Source: Chitinophagales bacterium
GTDB taxonomy: Bacteria; Bacteroidota; Bacteroidia; Chitinophagales; Chitinophagaceae
NCBI GenBank assembly: GCA_017303835.1
Contig: JAFLBI010000001.1
Location: forward strand, 1 to 64,000
Length of the DNA: 64,000 nucleotides
Direction of reading: 5' to 3'
Positions 34,624 to 43,552 of the stretch are shown piece after piece (the first letter of the stretch is position 1; each line of letters opens with the position of its first letter). Both the position numbers and the translations under genes were made by a program. The notes under the pieces were generated by a model, which saw only the letters and a program-made list of their open reading frames with translations, was not told the origin of the DNA and did not search any database.

Positions 34624-35955
34624 TTAGTATTTCCGAAAAGCCCATTTCCACATTTCCTTCCAAGTCACTTTCTTGCCATACATCAGGATGCCTGTTCTAT
34701 AGATTTTGCCTGCCAACCATGTTGTGGCAATAAAACCTGCAACCAATAAGGCCATACTTAATAATAATTGCCATACAGATACCCCTTCAGGAATGCCATG
34801 ACCAATACGAGCCATCATTACAATTGGTGATGTAAGCGGGAACAAGCTACCGAATACTGCAATCGGACTGTTGGGGTCATTCACTGCTTTGGTCAGAATC
34901 ACAAAAGCAAAAATGATGGGCATGGTAATAGGCAGTAATAAGCTTTGTGCATCTTGTGGATCTTCATTTACAGCACTACCTACAGCAGCAAATAATGATG
35001 AATAGAGGAAATAGCCGCCCAGGAAGTAGAAAATGAAACAACCAATAATCAATGGGAAATTAATCTGACTCAAGCCGGCCATTAAACCATCTAATGCACC
35101 ACTCTGCTTGGCTGCATTCATGGCACCTGCTGCACCTGGCTGTATTGCCTGTGATTGCATAGACTGCGCCAGCTCAGGGAAAATTACTGGTAAAAGGAAT
35201 TGTAAGCCGATAATCAGTATGCCCCAGATGATGAATTGGGTTAAGCCAACTGCACCAATGCCAATGATTTTACCCATCATCAGTTGGAAGGGTTTTACAC
35301 TACTTACAATTACTTCTGCAATACGGCTCACTTTTTCTTCCATCACGCCACGCATTACCATCGTACCATAAATAAATAGTACCATGTAGATAAGAATGCC
35401 ACTGATGAAACCCACACCATAACTGATGCCTGCTTTAATGCCACTATCGCTTTTGCCAGCTAGTGTTGTATAGTTGATATCACTGTCTTTACGCAGGCTG
35501 TCTAACAATGTCTTTGAAATATTCATCTTGGCCATGCGCTTCTCTTCCAATCGCTTATTGATGCTGCGCTGGATATCTTCACGCGTCATGATGCCAGTAG
35601 CTTTACCAGATTTAAAGTACAGCTCGCTCTCATCACTATCGAGTGTGTAGTTCTCAGGAACGAATAAGTAGGCGTCGTATACTTTTTTCTCTAACTGCGT
35701 TTTCAGTTCTGCAGTATCAGACTGTACGATTTTAAAGACAACTTCTTCCTTTTTCGATTCTAGTTTTCCTTCAAAAATATTGGCCTTGTCAACCACCGCA
35801 ACTGTGTAATCATCAGATCCCTTTACAGAGAAGAAAATGATGGCTGCGTAGAAACCAAAGATCAAGAGGGGTAAACCGATTGTAGTGAGTAGGAAGGTTT
35901 TCTTTTGTACACGAGTGAGGAATTCTCTGCGTGCAACAATCCATATTTTATTCAT
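34624..35955 (-). CDS. ABC-2 type transporter permease
   Basis: A 443-residue inner-membrane protein of the ABC-2/NatB type. One transmembrane segment near the N-terminus (about 22-44) is followed by an extracytoplasmic domain of about 130 residues, then five to six membrane segments from about 178 to 425. It begins MNKIWIVARREFLTRVQKKTF, typical of this group. It is transcribed with the ATPase gene 17 nt upstream; together they would form an exporter, substrate unknown. Confidence 0.87.
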   Translation of the reverse strand: MNKIWIVARREFLTRVQKKTFLLTTIGLPLLIFGFYAAIIFFSVKGSDDYTVAVVDKANIFEGKLESKKEEVVFKIVQSDTAELKTQLEKKVYDAYLFVPENYTLDSDESELYFKSGKATGIMTREDIQRSINKRLEEKRMAKMNISKTLLDSLRKDSDINYTTLAGKSDSGIKAGISYGVGFISGILIYMVLFIYGTMVMRGVMEEKVSRIAEVIVSSVKPFQLMMGKIIGIGAVGLTQFIIWGILIIGLQFLLPVIFPELAQSMQSQAIQPGAAGAMNAAKQSGALDGLMAGLSQINFPLIIGCFIFYFLGGYFLYSSLFAAVGSAVNEDPQDAQSLLLPITMPIIFAFVILTKAVNDPNSPIAVFGSLFPLTSPIVMMARIGHGIPEGVSVWQLLLSMALLVAGFIATTWLAGKIYRTGILMYGKKVTWKEMWKWAFRKY

Positions 35956-35972
35956 AATACTTTGTGTTGAGG

Positions 35973-36908
35973 TTATTGAACTGGTTGAAATGCGCGGGTG
36001 GTTGACTTAGTGCCTTCCACCAGTCTGATAAAGATGTCGTTCAGTGAAGGCAATATTTCATTAAAGCCCTCTACTGTCAGATTTTGCTGAATCAGGTATT
36101 GCAATACATCATTGCTCTTGAAGCCCTGCTGAATCTTTACCGTTAGTTGATTGGCATTTTGTTCCAACACATCAAATGCAGCATGGCTCAAACCATTGGG
36201 CACTTCTGATAATTTAATGCTGAACTTGTTTTCCTTGAATTGTTGCTTCACATCATTTACAGTACCATCCAGAATTTTCTTACCAAGGTTTACTAATACA
36301 ATATGGTCACAGATTTCTTCTACCTGCTCCATTCTGTGTGTACTGAAGATAACGCTGCAGCCACGTTGTGCCAGACCGTAGATTTCATCTTTGATCAAAT
36401 TCGCATTTACAGGGTCTAATCCACTGAATGGTTCATCCAGAATGATGAGTTTGGGCTCGTGCAGTACCGTTGTCACAAACTGGAGTTTCTGGCTCATACC
36501 CTTACTGAGGTCTTCCACTTTCTTATTCCACCAGCTCTCCATTTCCATGCGTCTGAACCAAAACTTGATTTTTTCCATTGCTTCTGCATGGTTCAAGCCT
36601 TTGAGCTGGGCCAGGTACAAAGCCTGTTCCCCAATCTTCATTTTCTTGTACAAGCCTCTTTCTTCGGGCATGTAACCAATCTTCAATACATCTTCAATGG
36701 GGTTGAAGGATTGGCCGTCGAAAATAATTTGTCCGCTATCGGGGTAAAATATCCCCGTGATCATGCGCAGGAGGGTGGTTTTACCGGCACCGTTGGGTCC
36801 CAGCAAACCAAAAATGCTACCGGCCTTCACCTCGAAACTGATATCATCCACCGCTTTCTGCGTGGCATAATATTTCTTCAGGTTTTGTAATTCCAGGATG
36901 TTACTCAT
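35973..36908 (-). CDS. ABC transporter ATP-binding protein
   Basis: A 311-residue ATPase subunit. Walker A is GPNGAGKTT (about 40-48), the signature DLSKGMSQKLQFV is somewhat divergent (LSKGM instead of LSGGQ), Walker B is LIILDEPFSGLDP and the H-loop STHRMEQVEEI. The C-terminal extension (about 215-311) is that of the NatA/gliding-type exporters. The start at 36908 (MSNILELQNLKKYYATQ) replaces a much longer frame running into the upstream intergenic region. It pairs with the ABC-2 permease. Confidence 0.9.
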   Translation of the reverse strand: MSNILELQNLKKYYATQKAVDDISFEVKAGSIFGLLGPNGAGKTTLLRMITGIFYPDSGQIIFDGQSFNPIEDVLKIGYMPEERGLYKKMKIGEQALYLAQLKGLNHAEAMEKIKFWFRRMEMESWWNKKVEDLSKGMSQKLQFVTTVLHEPKLIILDEPFSGLDPVNANLIKDEIYGLAQRGCSVIFSTHRMEQVEEICDHIVLVNLGKKILDGTVNDVKQQFKENKFSIKLSEVPNGLSHAAFDVLEQNANQLTVKIQQGFKSNDVLQYLIQQNLTVEGFNEILPSLNDIFIRLVEGTKSTTRAFQPVQ

Positions 36909-37022
36909 TGGTCTTGGTTTTGATAAATGTAGGAAACTGCCCACATTGGTAGCAGTACCCGTGTAATTATTACAACAACGGCAGGTTTTATGGTTATTTT
37001 GCGCTCTTAACCTCCAAGAAGT

Positions 37023-38012
37023 ATGAAACGTGTTTTGGTTGGCATTTTTGCGCTTGCAGTAGTGATGAGCCTGTCTAGCTGGGGCTTTCTGGTACATAAG
37101 ACAGTGAATCAGGTAGCTATCTACCAATTGCCCTCAGGTATGCGCCCTTTCTTTTATAAGAACATGGATTATCTGGTGTATAACGCGCCAAGACCCGATA
37201 TACGTCGCAATACAGATAGTACGGAGGCAACCAAGCACTTTATTGATATGGAAGCTTATGGTGATTCTGCAGCTTGGAAAATGCCGCTTGACTGGGAAGC
37301 TGCCGTGCAGCAGTTTACCCGCGATACATTAATAAAGTATGGTTATGTGCCTTATCATGTGGTGTATATGCAGCGTAAACTTACTGAAGCTTTCCGTTCA
37401 GGTAATGCAGATAGCATTCTATTCTACGCAGCTGATTTAGGCCATTATATCGGCGATGCGCATGTGCCTTTGCATACTACTATTAATTATGATGGTCAGC
37501 TCACCAACCAAAAAGGCTTGCATGCTTTGTGGGAAAGCGTGGTGCCTGAGATTGAGTTGGATCAATACCAATTGAATAGCGGCCACAAAGCCAAATACCT
37601 GAAAAATCCTGCTGAAGCGATTATGCAGGGTGTGCGTGGTGCTTTTCAATTATTGCCTGATGTGTTTGCTGTTGAGACCAGACTCACGCAGCAATTTCCG
37701 GATAGTGTCAAGTACAGAACACAGATGCGTCGCGGCACACCGGTAAAATATTATACCACTGCTTTCGCCAAAGCCTATGGCGAAGCGTTGAAACCAACCA
37801 TCAACACACAATTGTTGCGTTCAGCAGATTTATTGGCTGATTTCTGGTACACAGCCTGGGTAGATGCGGGCAAGCCTGATCTGAAGGCCATCACTAAGAA
37901 TTGGACTGAGGCTGATAAAGCTGCTTTAAAAGCACATCGCAAATCATATCAGCGTAATGGCTTGATTGCAGAGAAGAAACTGCAAGCCAAAGCTGGTGCT
38001 TCTGGTGAGTAA
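37023..38012 (+). CDS. Secreted zinc-dependent phospholipase C / S1-P1 nuclease-like protein
   Basis: A 329-residue exported protein. After the signal peptide the mature chain probably begins near Trp in SSWGFLVHKTVNQVA, as in this superfamily, where the N-terminal Trp and the next His bind zinc. Further ligands are in HFIDMEAYGD and DLGHYIGDAHVPLHTTINYDG, and LHALWES follows. It would cut phosphodiester bonds in lipid or nucleic acid outside the cytoplasm; which one is not clear. The gene is divergent from the ABC operon. Confidence 0.82.
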   Translation: MKRVLVGIFALAVVMSLSSWGFLVHKTVNQVAIYQLPSGMRPFFYKNMDYLVYNAPRPDIRRNTDSTEATKHFIDMEAYGDSAAWKMPLDWEAAVQQFTRDTLIKYGYVPYHVVYMQRKLTEAFRSGNADSILFYAADLGHYIGDAHVPLHTTINYDGQLTNQKGLHALWESVVPEIELDQYQLNSGHKAKYLKNPAEAIMQGVRGAFQLLPDVFAVETRLTQQFPDSVKYRTQMRRGTPVKYYTTAFAKAYGEALKPTINTQLLRSADLLADFWYTAWVDAGKPDLKAITKNWTEADKAALKAHRKSYQRNGLIAEKKLQAKAGASGE

Positions 38013-38013
38013 A

Positions 38014-39603
38014 TCAGGGATGTAAAACTGCGGCCAATTGATTGGCAACTTTTTCTCCGTCCATCGCAGCGCTGACAATACCCCCTGCATAGCCGGCACC
38101 TTCCCCGCAAGGGTAGAACCCTTTGATTTGCGGATGTTGGAGATTATCAGGGTTTCTGGGAATCCGCACCGGTGAAGAAGTTCTGCTCTCTGTTGCTACT
38201 ACTACTGCATCATTGGTGAGATACCCGCGCATCTTTTTACCAAATGCACGGAAGCCTCCTTGTAGGCTTTTGAATATAAAGTCGGGTAATACTTGCGATA
38301 AGTCAGCACTATTCAAGCCGGGCAGATAACTGCAGTCGGGCAGGGTAGTGCTGGTTCTTCTATCACAGAAATCTGCCATGCGTTGTGCTGGTGCTACAAA
38401 TTTTCCTCCGCCTGCTGCAAATGCTTTTCTTTCTACGGCTTCCTGAAACTGCATCAATAATAAGGGGTCGTCAGCACTGGCTTTTTGTTGCTGTTGTTTC
38501 AAGTAGCGTAATGCATCTGCTGCACTTACTTCCGCCACCATGCCGCTATTGGCAAAAGCATTGTTGCGTTTACTTGGGCTCCAGCCGTTCACCACCAATT
38601 CTTCGGGGTTGGTTGCGGCTGGCGCGATGATGCCGCCCGGACACATACAGAAACTGAAGACACCTCTTTCCTGCACTTGCTCTACCAATCCGTAAGAAGC
38701 AGGTGGTAGGTATTCATCCCTGATGGCGCAATGGTATTGAATAGAATCAATCAATGCCTGCGGATGTTCGATGCGCACACCCAATGCAAATGGCTTGGCT
38801 TCTATCAGCAAGCCCTGATCACGCAGCATGCGGAAAATATCTCGGGCTGAATGCCCGGTAGCCAGTATCACTGCATCAGCCATTAAGCTATCGCCATCAG
38901 CAGTGGAGACACCTTTAATGGTATCCTTTTCAAGAATCAGTTGCGTTACTTTCTTTTCAAACAAACATTGTCCGCCCATGGCGATAATGCATTCCCGCAT
39001 AGCGGTAATGATATGGGGCAGTTTATTCGTGCCAATATGCGGATGTGCTTCGTAGATGATTTTCTCCTCAGCACCAAATTCCACAAAGCGATGCAGAATA
39101 CGGTTGATGTCGCCACGCTTATTGCTGCGGGTATAGAGCTTACCATCACTGTACGTGCCTGCGCCGCCTTCACCAAAGCAATAATTGCTTTCCGGGTTAA
39201 CGACGCCTTCTTTATTTAAGGCAGCCAGGTCCCTTCTGCGGGCACGAACATCTTTACCTCTTTCCAGGAGAATGGGTTGAATGCCCAATTCTATCAGTCT
39301 GAGTGCTGCGAACAAACCTGCTGGTCCGGCGCCAATAATAATAACCCGGTGCTTGGCTTGCTGTACAGATTGAAAAACTCCTTTTTGGATGTTTCTGCCG
39401 TTAGGCGTTTCATTGATGAATGCTTCCAGAGTCAGATTCACCCACACCTGTTGGCGACTTCTGGCATCTATCGATTGTTTGAGCCTGTAAAAGCCATTTA
39501 CTTGTGCTTCGGGTACACCAGCATGCGCAGCAATATAACTGCGGAGCAGATCATTATCGGCAGCTTCTGCCGGTTTGAGTTTGAAACTAAGCTGTGTAGG
39601 CAT
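38014..39603 (-). CDS. FAD-dependent dehydrogenase (COG2509 type)
   Basis: A 529-residue flavoprotein. An N-terminal alpha/beta region of about 85 residues precedes the dinucleotide-binding motif [21 protein letters not shown] (about 88-108); GEGGAGTYSDGKLYTRSN and ILATGHSARDIF follow, and the C-terminal GAGYAGGIVSAAMDGEKVA closes the FAD site. The family is conserved but poorly characterised; no substrate is inferred. It ends 1 nt from the convergent phospholipase gene. Confidence 0.85.
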   Translation of the reverse strand: MPTQLSFKLKPAEAADNDLLRSYIAAHAGVPEAQVNGFYRLKQSIDARSRQQVWVNLTLEAFINETPNGRNIQKGVFQSVQQAKHRVIIIGAGPAGLFAALRLIELGIQPILLERGKDVRARRRDLAALNKEGVVNPESNYCFGEGGAGTYSDGKLYTRSNKRGDINRILHRFVEFGAEEKIIYEAHPHIGTNKLPHIITAMRECIIAMGGQCLFEKKVTQLILEKDTIKGVSTADGDSLMADAVILATGHSARDIFRMLRDQGLLIEAKPFALGVRIEHPQALIDSIQYHCAIRDEYLPPASYGLVEQVQERGVFSFCMCPGGIIAPAATNPEELVVNGWSPSKRNNAFANSGMVAEVSAADALRYLKQQQQKASADDPLLLMQFQEAVERKAFAAGGGKFVAPAQRMADFCDRRTSTTLPDCSYLPGLNSADLSQVLPDFIFKSLQGGFRAFGKKMRGYLTNDAVVVATESRTSSPVRIPRNPDNLQHPQIKGFYPCGEGAGYAGGIVSAAMDGEKVANQLAAVLHP

Positions 39604-39635
39604 GTCAGGTATTGATCCTAAAAATGGTCAGCAGT

Positions 39636-40016
39636 TTAGAAAGGCAGATCGTCTACCATATCTCCTGGTGGTGGTGCATCTGCTGGAAATGGATATTCAT
39701 TGTCGCTGCCTGCGTCTTGTCCTAGCTTCACTGTCTCCATTCTCCAGGCGTCCAGATTCGTGATATAGTTCTCACGACCATCTTTTACCCACTTAGTGCC
39801 TTTAATATTAAATAAGACTTTTACTTCATCGCCAATATTGAAACGATCGGGCATAGCCGTCTTATCTTGTACACATTGAAACTTTACATAGTTTGTAATA
39901 CTGCGACCGTTAATGTCTTCAGTTTTCTCAATCACAAACTCTCTTGTTTTGAAGGTTTCTGTGCGCTGCACAATATCAAATCTGGCTACCAGTTTACCGA
40001 TGATCTCGTATGACAT
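39636..40016 (-). CDS. DUF3127 domain protein
   Basis: A 126-residue protein beginning MSYEIIGKLVARFDIVQRTETFKTREFV, the DUF3127 pattern found almost only in Bacteroidota. The predicted OB-like beta fold (about 1-95) and the acidic, Pro-rich tail ending in DDLPF recall single-stranded DNA-binding proteins, whose tails also end in acidic residues plus Phe. A role in replication or repair is plausible, given the neighbouring dnaA, but unproven. Confidence 0.8.
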   Translation of the reverse strand: MSYEIIGKLVARFDIVQRTETFKTREFVIEKTEDINGRSITNYVKFQCVQDKTAMPDRFNIGDEVKVLFNIKGTKWVKDGRENYITNLDAWRMETVKLGQDAGSDNEYPFPADAPPPGDMVDDLPF

Positions 40017-40366
40017 GTGGATGTGGAATGTTTATGTTCGCAAATGTAGACAAATCAAACCCGCGAGCGGGAAAATTCTGTCAGAGGAGTTTACGACTTT
40101 TTTGCAGAAACGTGGAAATATTTTTTGTAAAAATTGCGCCTTTTTCATGCCTAAATCAGCAAAAAAAATTTGGTGGTATGGAGCAAGTTGATTTGGTTCT
40201 TGAATGGAGAAATTCATCTTCCAAAAAAATTTTTTTTTCAACAAGATTTGTCCATATTCGCACTCCTGTCCCAAAAATTTTTCAACATGTGTGAATATGG
40301 AAAATAAGGGATAACTTAAGGTTTGAGAAAATAAACATAACCCATTATAAAGCGCTGATTGTTGAT
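40017..40366. promoter_or_regulatory. AT-rich dnaA upstream region, possible DnaA-binding or oriC sequence
   Basis: A 350-nt gap between the DUF3127 gene and dnaA. It is rich in A and T runs and has an inverted repeat CCATATTCGCAC (40252-40263) and GTGTGAATATGG (40289-40300) with one mismatch. The arms resemble the DnaA box TTATNCACA (ATATTCACA on the complement of the right arm, one mismatch). This could be an autoregulatory site or part of an origin; too few boxes are seen to call oriC. Confidence 0.4.
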
Positions 40367-41791
40367 ATGGCTAAAACTGCTGAATCTGTCTGGAATAATT
40401 GTTTGAAGATTATCAAAGACATTGTAGAATGGCAACACTTCAAAACATGGTTTGAACCAATCACACCCGTAGAGCTCAAGAACAATGTGTTGATGATTCA
40501 GGTGCCGAGCCAATTCTTCTACGAGTACTTGGAAGAGCATTATGTAACACTGCTTGCCAAAACATTGAAAAGAGAGTTGGGTAAAGAAGCCCGTCTGGAA
40601 TACCGCATCATGGTTGACAGTGGTAACCGTAATGGTTCTGTTGATCTGCCTGCTGGTAATATCAAAACTTATAGCAATAACGAGATGAATTTTCCACTCG
40701 TTATTGAAAACCCCGTTCGAAATCCTTTCGTGATTCCCGGTCTGAAGAAAATGCAGATCGATCCACAGCTGAATCACAACTATACATTCGATGCATTTAT
40801 TGAAGGTGATTGTAACCGTGTTGCCCGCCGTGCCGGTAAAACCGTTGCGGAAAAGCCCGGAGCCAACTCTTTCAACCCACTGGTGGTGTATGGCGGTGTT
40901 GGTTTGGGTAAAACCCACTTAGCTCAGGCAATCGGTAATGAAGTAAAGCGCTTACACCCCAATAAGGTGGTATTATATGTAAGCAGTGAGAAATTCATCA
41001 ACCAGTTTCAGGACCATAGTCGTAATAACGCCATCAACGACTTCATCCATTTCTATCAGCTGATTGATGTACTCATCATTGATGATGTGCAGTTCTTCAA
41101 TCGTGCTGAGAAATCTCAGGATGCATTCTTCGCCATCTTTAACCACCTGCACCAGAGTGGTAAGCAGTTGGTACTTACTTCAGATAAGCCGCCCAAAGAC
41201 CTGGATGGTTTACAGGAAAGACTGCTTAGCCGTTTCCGTTGGGGATTGAGTGCTGATCTGCAGGTGCCTGATTACGAAACCAGAATCGAGATTCTTGAGC
41301 GTAAGATGAAGAACGATGGCTTGGATATGCCGAAGGAAGTAGTGAAATACGTGGCATATAATATTAATACCAATGTTCGTGAACTGGAAGGTGCGTTGAT
41401 TTCCCTCTTAGCACAGTCTTCACTGAACAAGAAAGATATTGATCTGGAACTGGCCAAGAAAGTGCTCCGCAATTTTGTGAAGACCAGCAGTAAGGAAATC
41501 ACCATCGAAGCCATCCAGAAAATGGTTTGCGAATACTTCGATGTGCCTTACGAGAAGCTACTGCACAAAACCCGTAAGCGCGAGATTGTTCAGGCCCGTC
41601 AGATTACCATGTTCCTGGCCAAAGCTTTCACCAAAAACTCACTCAAAACCATTGGGGAGCATTTCGGTGGCCGCGACCATACCACGGTAATCCACAGCTG
41701 CCAGACGGTAAAAGACCTGATGGATACAGACTCCATCTTCCGCGAAAATGTGATGGAACTAACACAGAAAGTACAGCTCGCGGCGATGTAA
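40367..41791 (+). CDS. dnaA: Chromosomal replication initiator DnaA
   Basis: A 474-residue DnaA. Domain I is at the N-terminus (SVWNNCLKIIKDIVEWQHFKTWFEP), the AAA+ domain has Walker A GGVGLGKT (about 176-183) and Walker B VLIIDDVQFF, and domain IV carries the DnaA signature FGGRDHTTVIHSC (about 442-454). DnaA binds DnaA boxes and opens oriC. The spacer domain II is short. A terminator and two tRNA genes follow. Confidence 0.97.
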   Translation: MAKTAESVWNNCLKIIKDIVEWQHFKTWFEPITPVELKNNVLMIQVPSQFFYEYLEEHYVTLLAKTLKRELGKEARLEYRIMVDSGNRNGSVDLPAGNIKTYSNNEMNFPLVIENPVRNPFVIPGLKKMQIDPQLNHNYTFDAFIEGDCNRVARRAGKTVAEKPGANSFNPLVVYGGVGLGKTHLAQAIGNEVKRLHPNKVVLYVSSEKFINQFQDHSRNNAINDFIHFYQLIDVLIIDDVQFFNRAEKSQDAFFAIFNHLHQSGKQLVLTSDKPPKDLDGLQERLLSRFRWGLSADLQVPDYETRIEILERKMKNDGLDMPKEVVKYVAYNINTNVRELEGALISLLAQSSLNKKDIDLELAKKVLRNFVKTSSKEITIEAIQKMVCEYFDVPYEKLLHKTRKREIVQARQITMFLAKAFTKNSLKTIGEHFGGRDHTTVIHSCQTVKDLMDTDSIFRENVMELTQKVQLAAM

Positions 41792-41814
41792 GCCATAACG
41801 ATACAAACGATTGG

Positions 41815-41845
41815 AACCCAGACAAACAGTCTGGGTTTTCTTTTG
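41815..41845 (+). terminator. dnaA terminator
   Basis: A 9-bp stem (AACCCAGAC / GTCTGGGTT) with an AAACA loop, followed by TTCTTTT, about 24 nt after the dnaA stop codon. Confidence 0.85.
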
Positions 41846-41951
41846 GCAATTTCTTTTTCAATTTTGTTATTGGATTTTCCCGATTGGCTGTTATATTTGC
41901 AGCCCTTTCGTGAGAACAATGCTTCGTTAGGTTGCAATTGTCTCTGGCGAC

Positions 41952-42040
41952 GGTGAGGTGGATGAGTGGCTGAAATCAGTAGTTTGCTAAACTGCCGTAC
42001 GGGTAACTCTGTACCGAGGGTTCGAATCCCTCCCTCACCG
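41952..42040 (+). tRNA. tRNA-Ser (GCT anticodon)
   Basis: An 89-nt type II tRNA with a long variable arm. The acceptor stem is GGTGAGG / CCTCACC, the anticodon loop TTGCTAA holds GCT (codons AGC/AGU), and the T arm reads GGGTTCGAATCCC. CCA is not encoded. Confidence 0.95.
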
Positions 42041-42051
42041 CTCAACAGGCT

Positions 42052-42126
42052 CGGGATGTAGCGTAGCCCGGTTATCGCGCCTGGTTTGGGACCAGGAGGT
42101 CGCAAGTTCGAATCTTGCCATCCCGA
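42052..42126 (+). tRNA. tRNA-Pro (TGG anticodon)
   Basis: A 75-nt tRNA 11 nt after tRNA-Ser. The acceptor stem is CGGGATG / CATCCCG, the anticodon stem CCTGG / CCAGG with loop TTTGGGA giving anticodon TGG, and the T arm contains AGTTCGAATCT. CCA is not encoded. A strong terminator follows, so the two tRNAs are probably one transcript. Confidence 0.95.
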
Positions 42127-42128
42127 CA

Positions 42129-42156
42129 AATCCCCGCATTGCTGCGGGGATTTTTT
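42129..42156 (+). terminator. tRNA operon terminator
   Basis: A perfect 10-bp stem (AATCCCCGCA / TGCGGGGATT) with a TTGC loop and a six-T run, 2 nt after tRNA-Pro. Confidence 0.92.
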
Positions 42157-42204
42157 ATGCCCCTAATTGAGCAGCTAGATAATACGCATCCATTAAATAT
42201 TTAC

Positions 42205-42212
42205 TATCATTG
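42205..42212 (+). promoter_or_regulatory. Putative -7 element of the HAD gene
   Basis: TATCATTG fits TAnnTTTG except one base and ends 5 nt before the ATG of the HAD hydrolase gene, which suggests a leaderless mRNA. Confidence 0.4.
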
Positions 42213-42217
42213 CCCGC

Positions 42218-42868
42218 ATGCAAGCCAAAGCTTTTTTATTTGATCTCAACGGCACCATGATCGATGATATGCATTACCATATCTCGGCCTGGCATAAGAT
42301 TCTCAATGATCTCGGCGCAAACATTACATACGAAGAATCCAAAGCCAATTGCTACGGGAAGAGTGCTGAGCTCATTGGTAGAATACTGCCTGGTAAATTC
42401 ACCGATGAAGAAGCTTATCAAATTGGGTTTGATAAGGAAGCCGCTTACAGAGATATGTTTCGGCCACATTTGAAATTAATGCCGGGGCTGGACGCATTTC
42501 TTGAAAAAGCGCACCAGGCTGGCATCTTAATGGCGATTGGTTCAGCGGGTATTATGCCCAACCTTACGTTTGTGACAGAAGGACTCAACATCGGCCACTA
42601 TTTTCAAACCTTAGTGAGTGCTGATGATGTGGTGAACAGTAAGCCCGATCCGGAAACTTATTTGACTTGTGCAAAAAGATTGGGTGTGCAACCAAGTGAG
42701 TGTATTGTATTTGAGGATGCTTTAAAGGGTGTGGAATCAGCGCAACGCGCGGGCATGCCCTGTGTGGTCATTACTTCTATTCACGAAGCAGCAGAGTTTG
42801 CAGGCTTCGATAATATCATTCGTTTTATCAAAGATTACGAGGGGCTGAATCCTATGCAGCTTTCGTGA
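42218..42868 (+). CDS. HAD-family hydrolase, beta-phosphoglucomutase-like
   Basis: A 216-residue HAD protein with the helical cap typical of beta-phosphoglucomutase. Motif I is FLFDLNGTMID (nucleophile Asp about 9), where the usual second Asp of DxDx(T/V) is Asn; motif II is AIGSAG (about 107), the motif III Lys is in SKPDPETYL, and motif IV is VFEDALKGVESA. The Asn may change or lower phosphoryl-transfer chemistry. The gene overlaps the convergent PAP2 gene by 17 nt. Confidence 0.85.
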   Translation: MQAKAFLFDLNGTMIDDMHYHISAWHKILNDLGANITYEESKANCYGKSAELIGRILPGKFTDEEAYQIGFDKEAAYRDMFRPHLKLMPGLDAFLEKAHQAGILMAIGSAGIMPNLTFVTEGLNIGHYFQTLVSADDVVNSKPDPETYLTCAKRLGVQPSECIVFEDALKGVESAQRAGMPCVVITSIHEAAEFAGFDNIIRFIKDYEGLNPMQLS

Positions 42869-43472
42869 ACAATCTTCTCTGCACCTGTACCGAACAAAAT
42901 ACAGCTAGTACCGCGGCCAGCATACCGGAGCCAAGGTCTAATGGAAAATGCTGCGCCAGATAGACTCTGGAATAAGCTACCAATGCTGCGAGTATAAATC
43001 CAATTACTACAGTTCTTCTACGGGGAAAGAAAAGTACCGCTAAAAGAAAAAGGGTAAACGCGGTAGCCGTATGTCCTGAAGGGAAGCTATTGGTATGATG
43101 CAATTCAACACTGGTTACTGTGTGCACCTGACTCAAATCTGCAATGGCTTTGGTCGGTCTTGCCATTTCAGGAAAGATGAGTTTCTTAGGCACTTGCGTA
43201 AAGAGGGTTGAAAAAGCAAAAGCCGCAATATAGAGTGGTAATAAGCTTTTCTTGAAACGCCACACCAAAGGCAGTAAAATGAGCCACCAGATGCCATCAC
43301 CTGCATAAGTCCAGTAATGAAAAAACAGATCCATCCAAGGGCCGCCATCGCCATTCAGGAGAAGGAATAATGGAATCTTACCATAGACCATGGAATTGAT
43401 GATCAAGGCCAGTCCGGTTAAACTTGTGATAATACAAGCAGCAATACATGGCTTGTAATGGAGTTCCTGCAT
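42852..43472 (-). CDS. PAP2-family membrane phosphatase
   Basis: A 206-residue inner-membrane protein with about five to six membrane segments. The three phosphatase motifs are visible: KKLIFPEMARP, FPSGHTATAF and SRVYLAQHFPLDLGSG. Substrates of this group are lipid phosphates such as undecaprenyl or phosphatidyl-glycerol phosphate; the exact one is unknown. It lies upstream of the hom terminator, on the same strand as the methionine operon but as a separate unit. Confidence 0.85.
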   Translation of the reverse strand: MQELHYKPCIAACIITSLTGLALIINSMVYGKIPLFLLLNGDGGPWMDLFFHYWTYAGDGIWWLILLPLVWRFKKSLLPLYIAAFAFSTLFTQVPKKLIFPEMARPTKAIADLSQVHTVTSVELHHTNSFPSGHTATAFTLFLLAVLFFPRRRTVVIGFILAALVAYSRVYLAQHFPLDLGSGMLAAVLAVFCSVQVQRRLFTKAA

Positions 43473-43505
43473 GGCGTAAAAGTAAGGGTTGGTGTCTTAA
43501 AGCAA

Positions 43506-43525
43506 AAATCCCCTTTCGGGGATTT
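43506..43525 (-). terminator. Terminator of the metY-metX-hom operon
   Basis: An 8-bp stem (AAATCCCC / GGGGATTT) with a TTTC loop, followed on the minus strand by TTTTTGC, 27 nt past the hom stop codon. Confidence 0.85.
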
Positions 43526-43552
43526 CGTTTGCTTGCTCATTTGCAGTATTCA

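Noticed and set aside
41599-42129. A minus-strand frame of 176 codons beginning MSGWQDSNLRPPGP over dnaA's end and the two tRNA genes
   Set aside because: It runs antisense through tRNA-Ser, tRNA-Pro and dnaA. Frames of this kind across tRNAs are a well-known annotation artefact.
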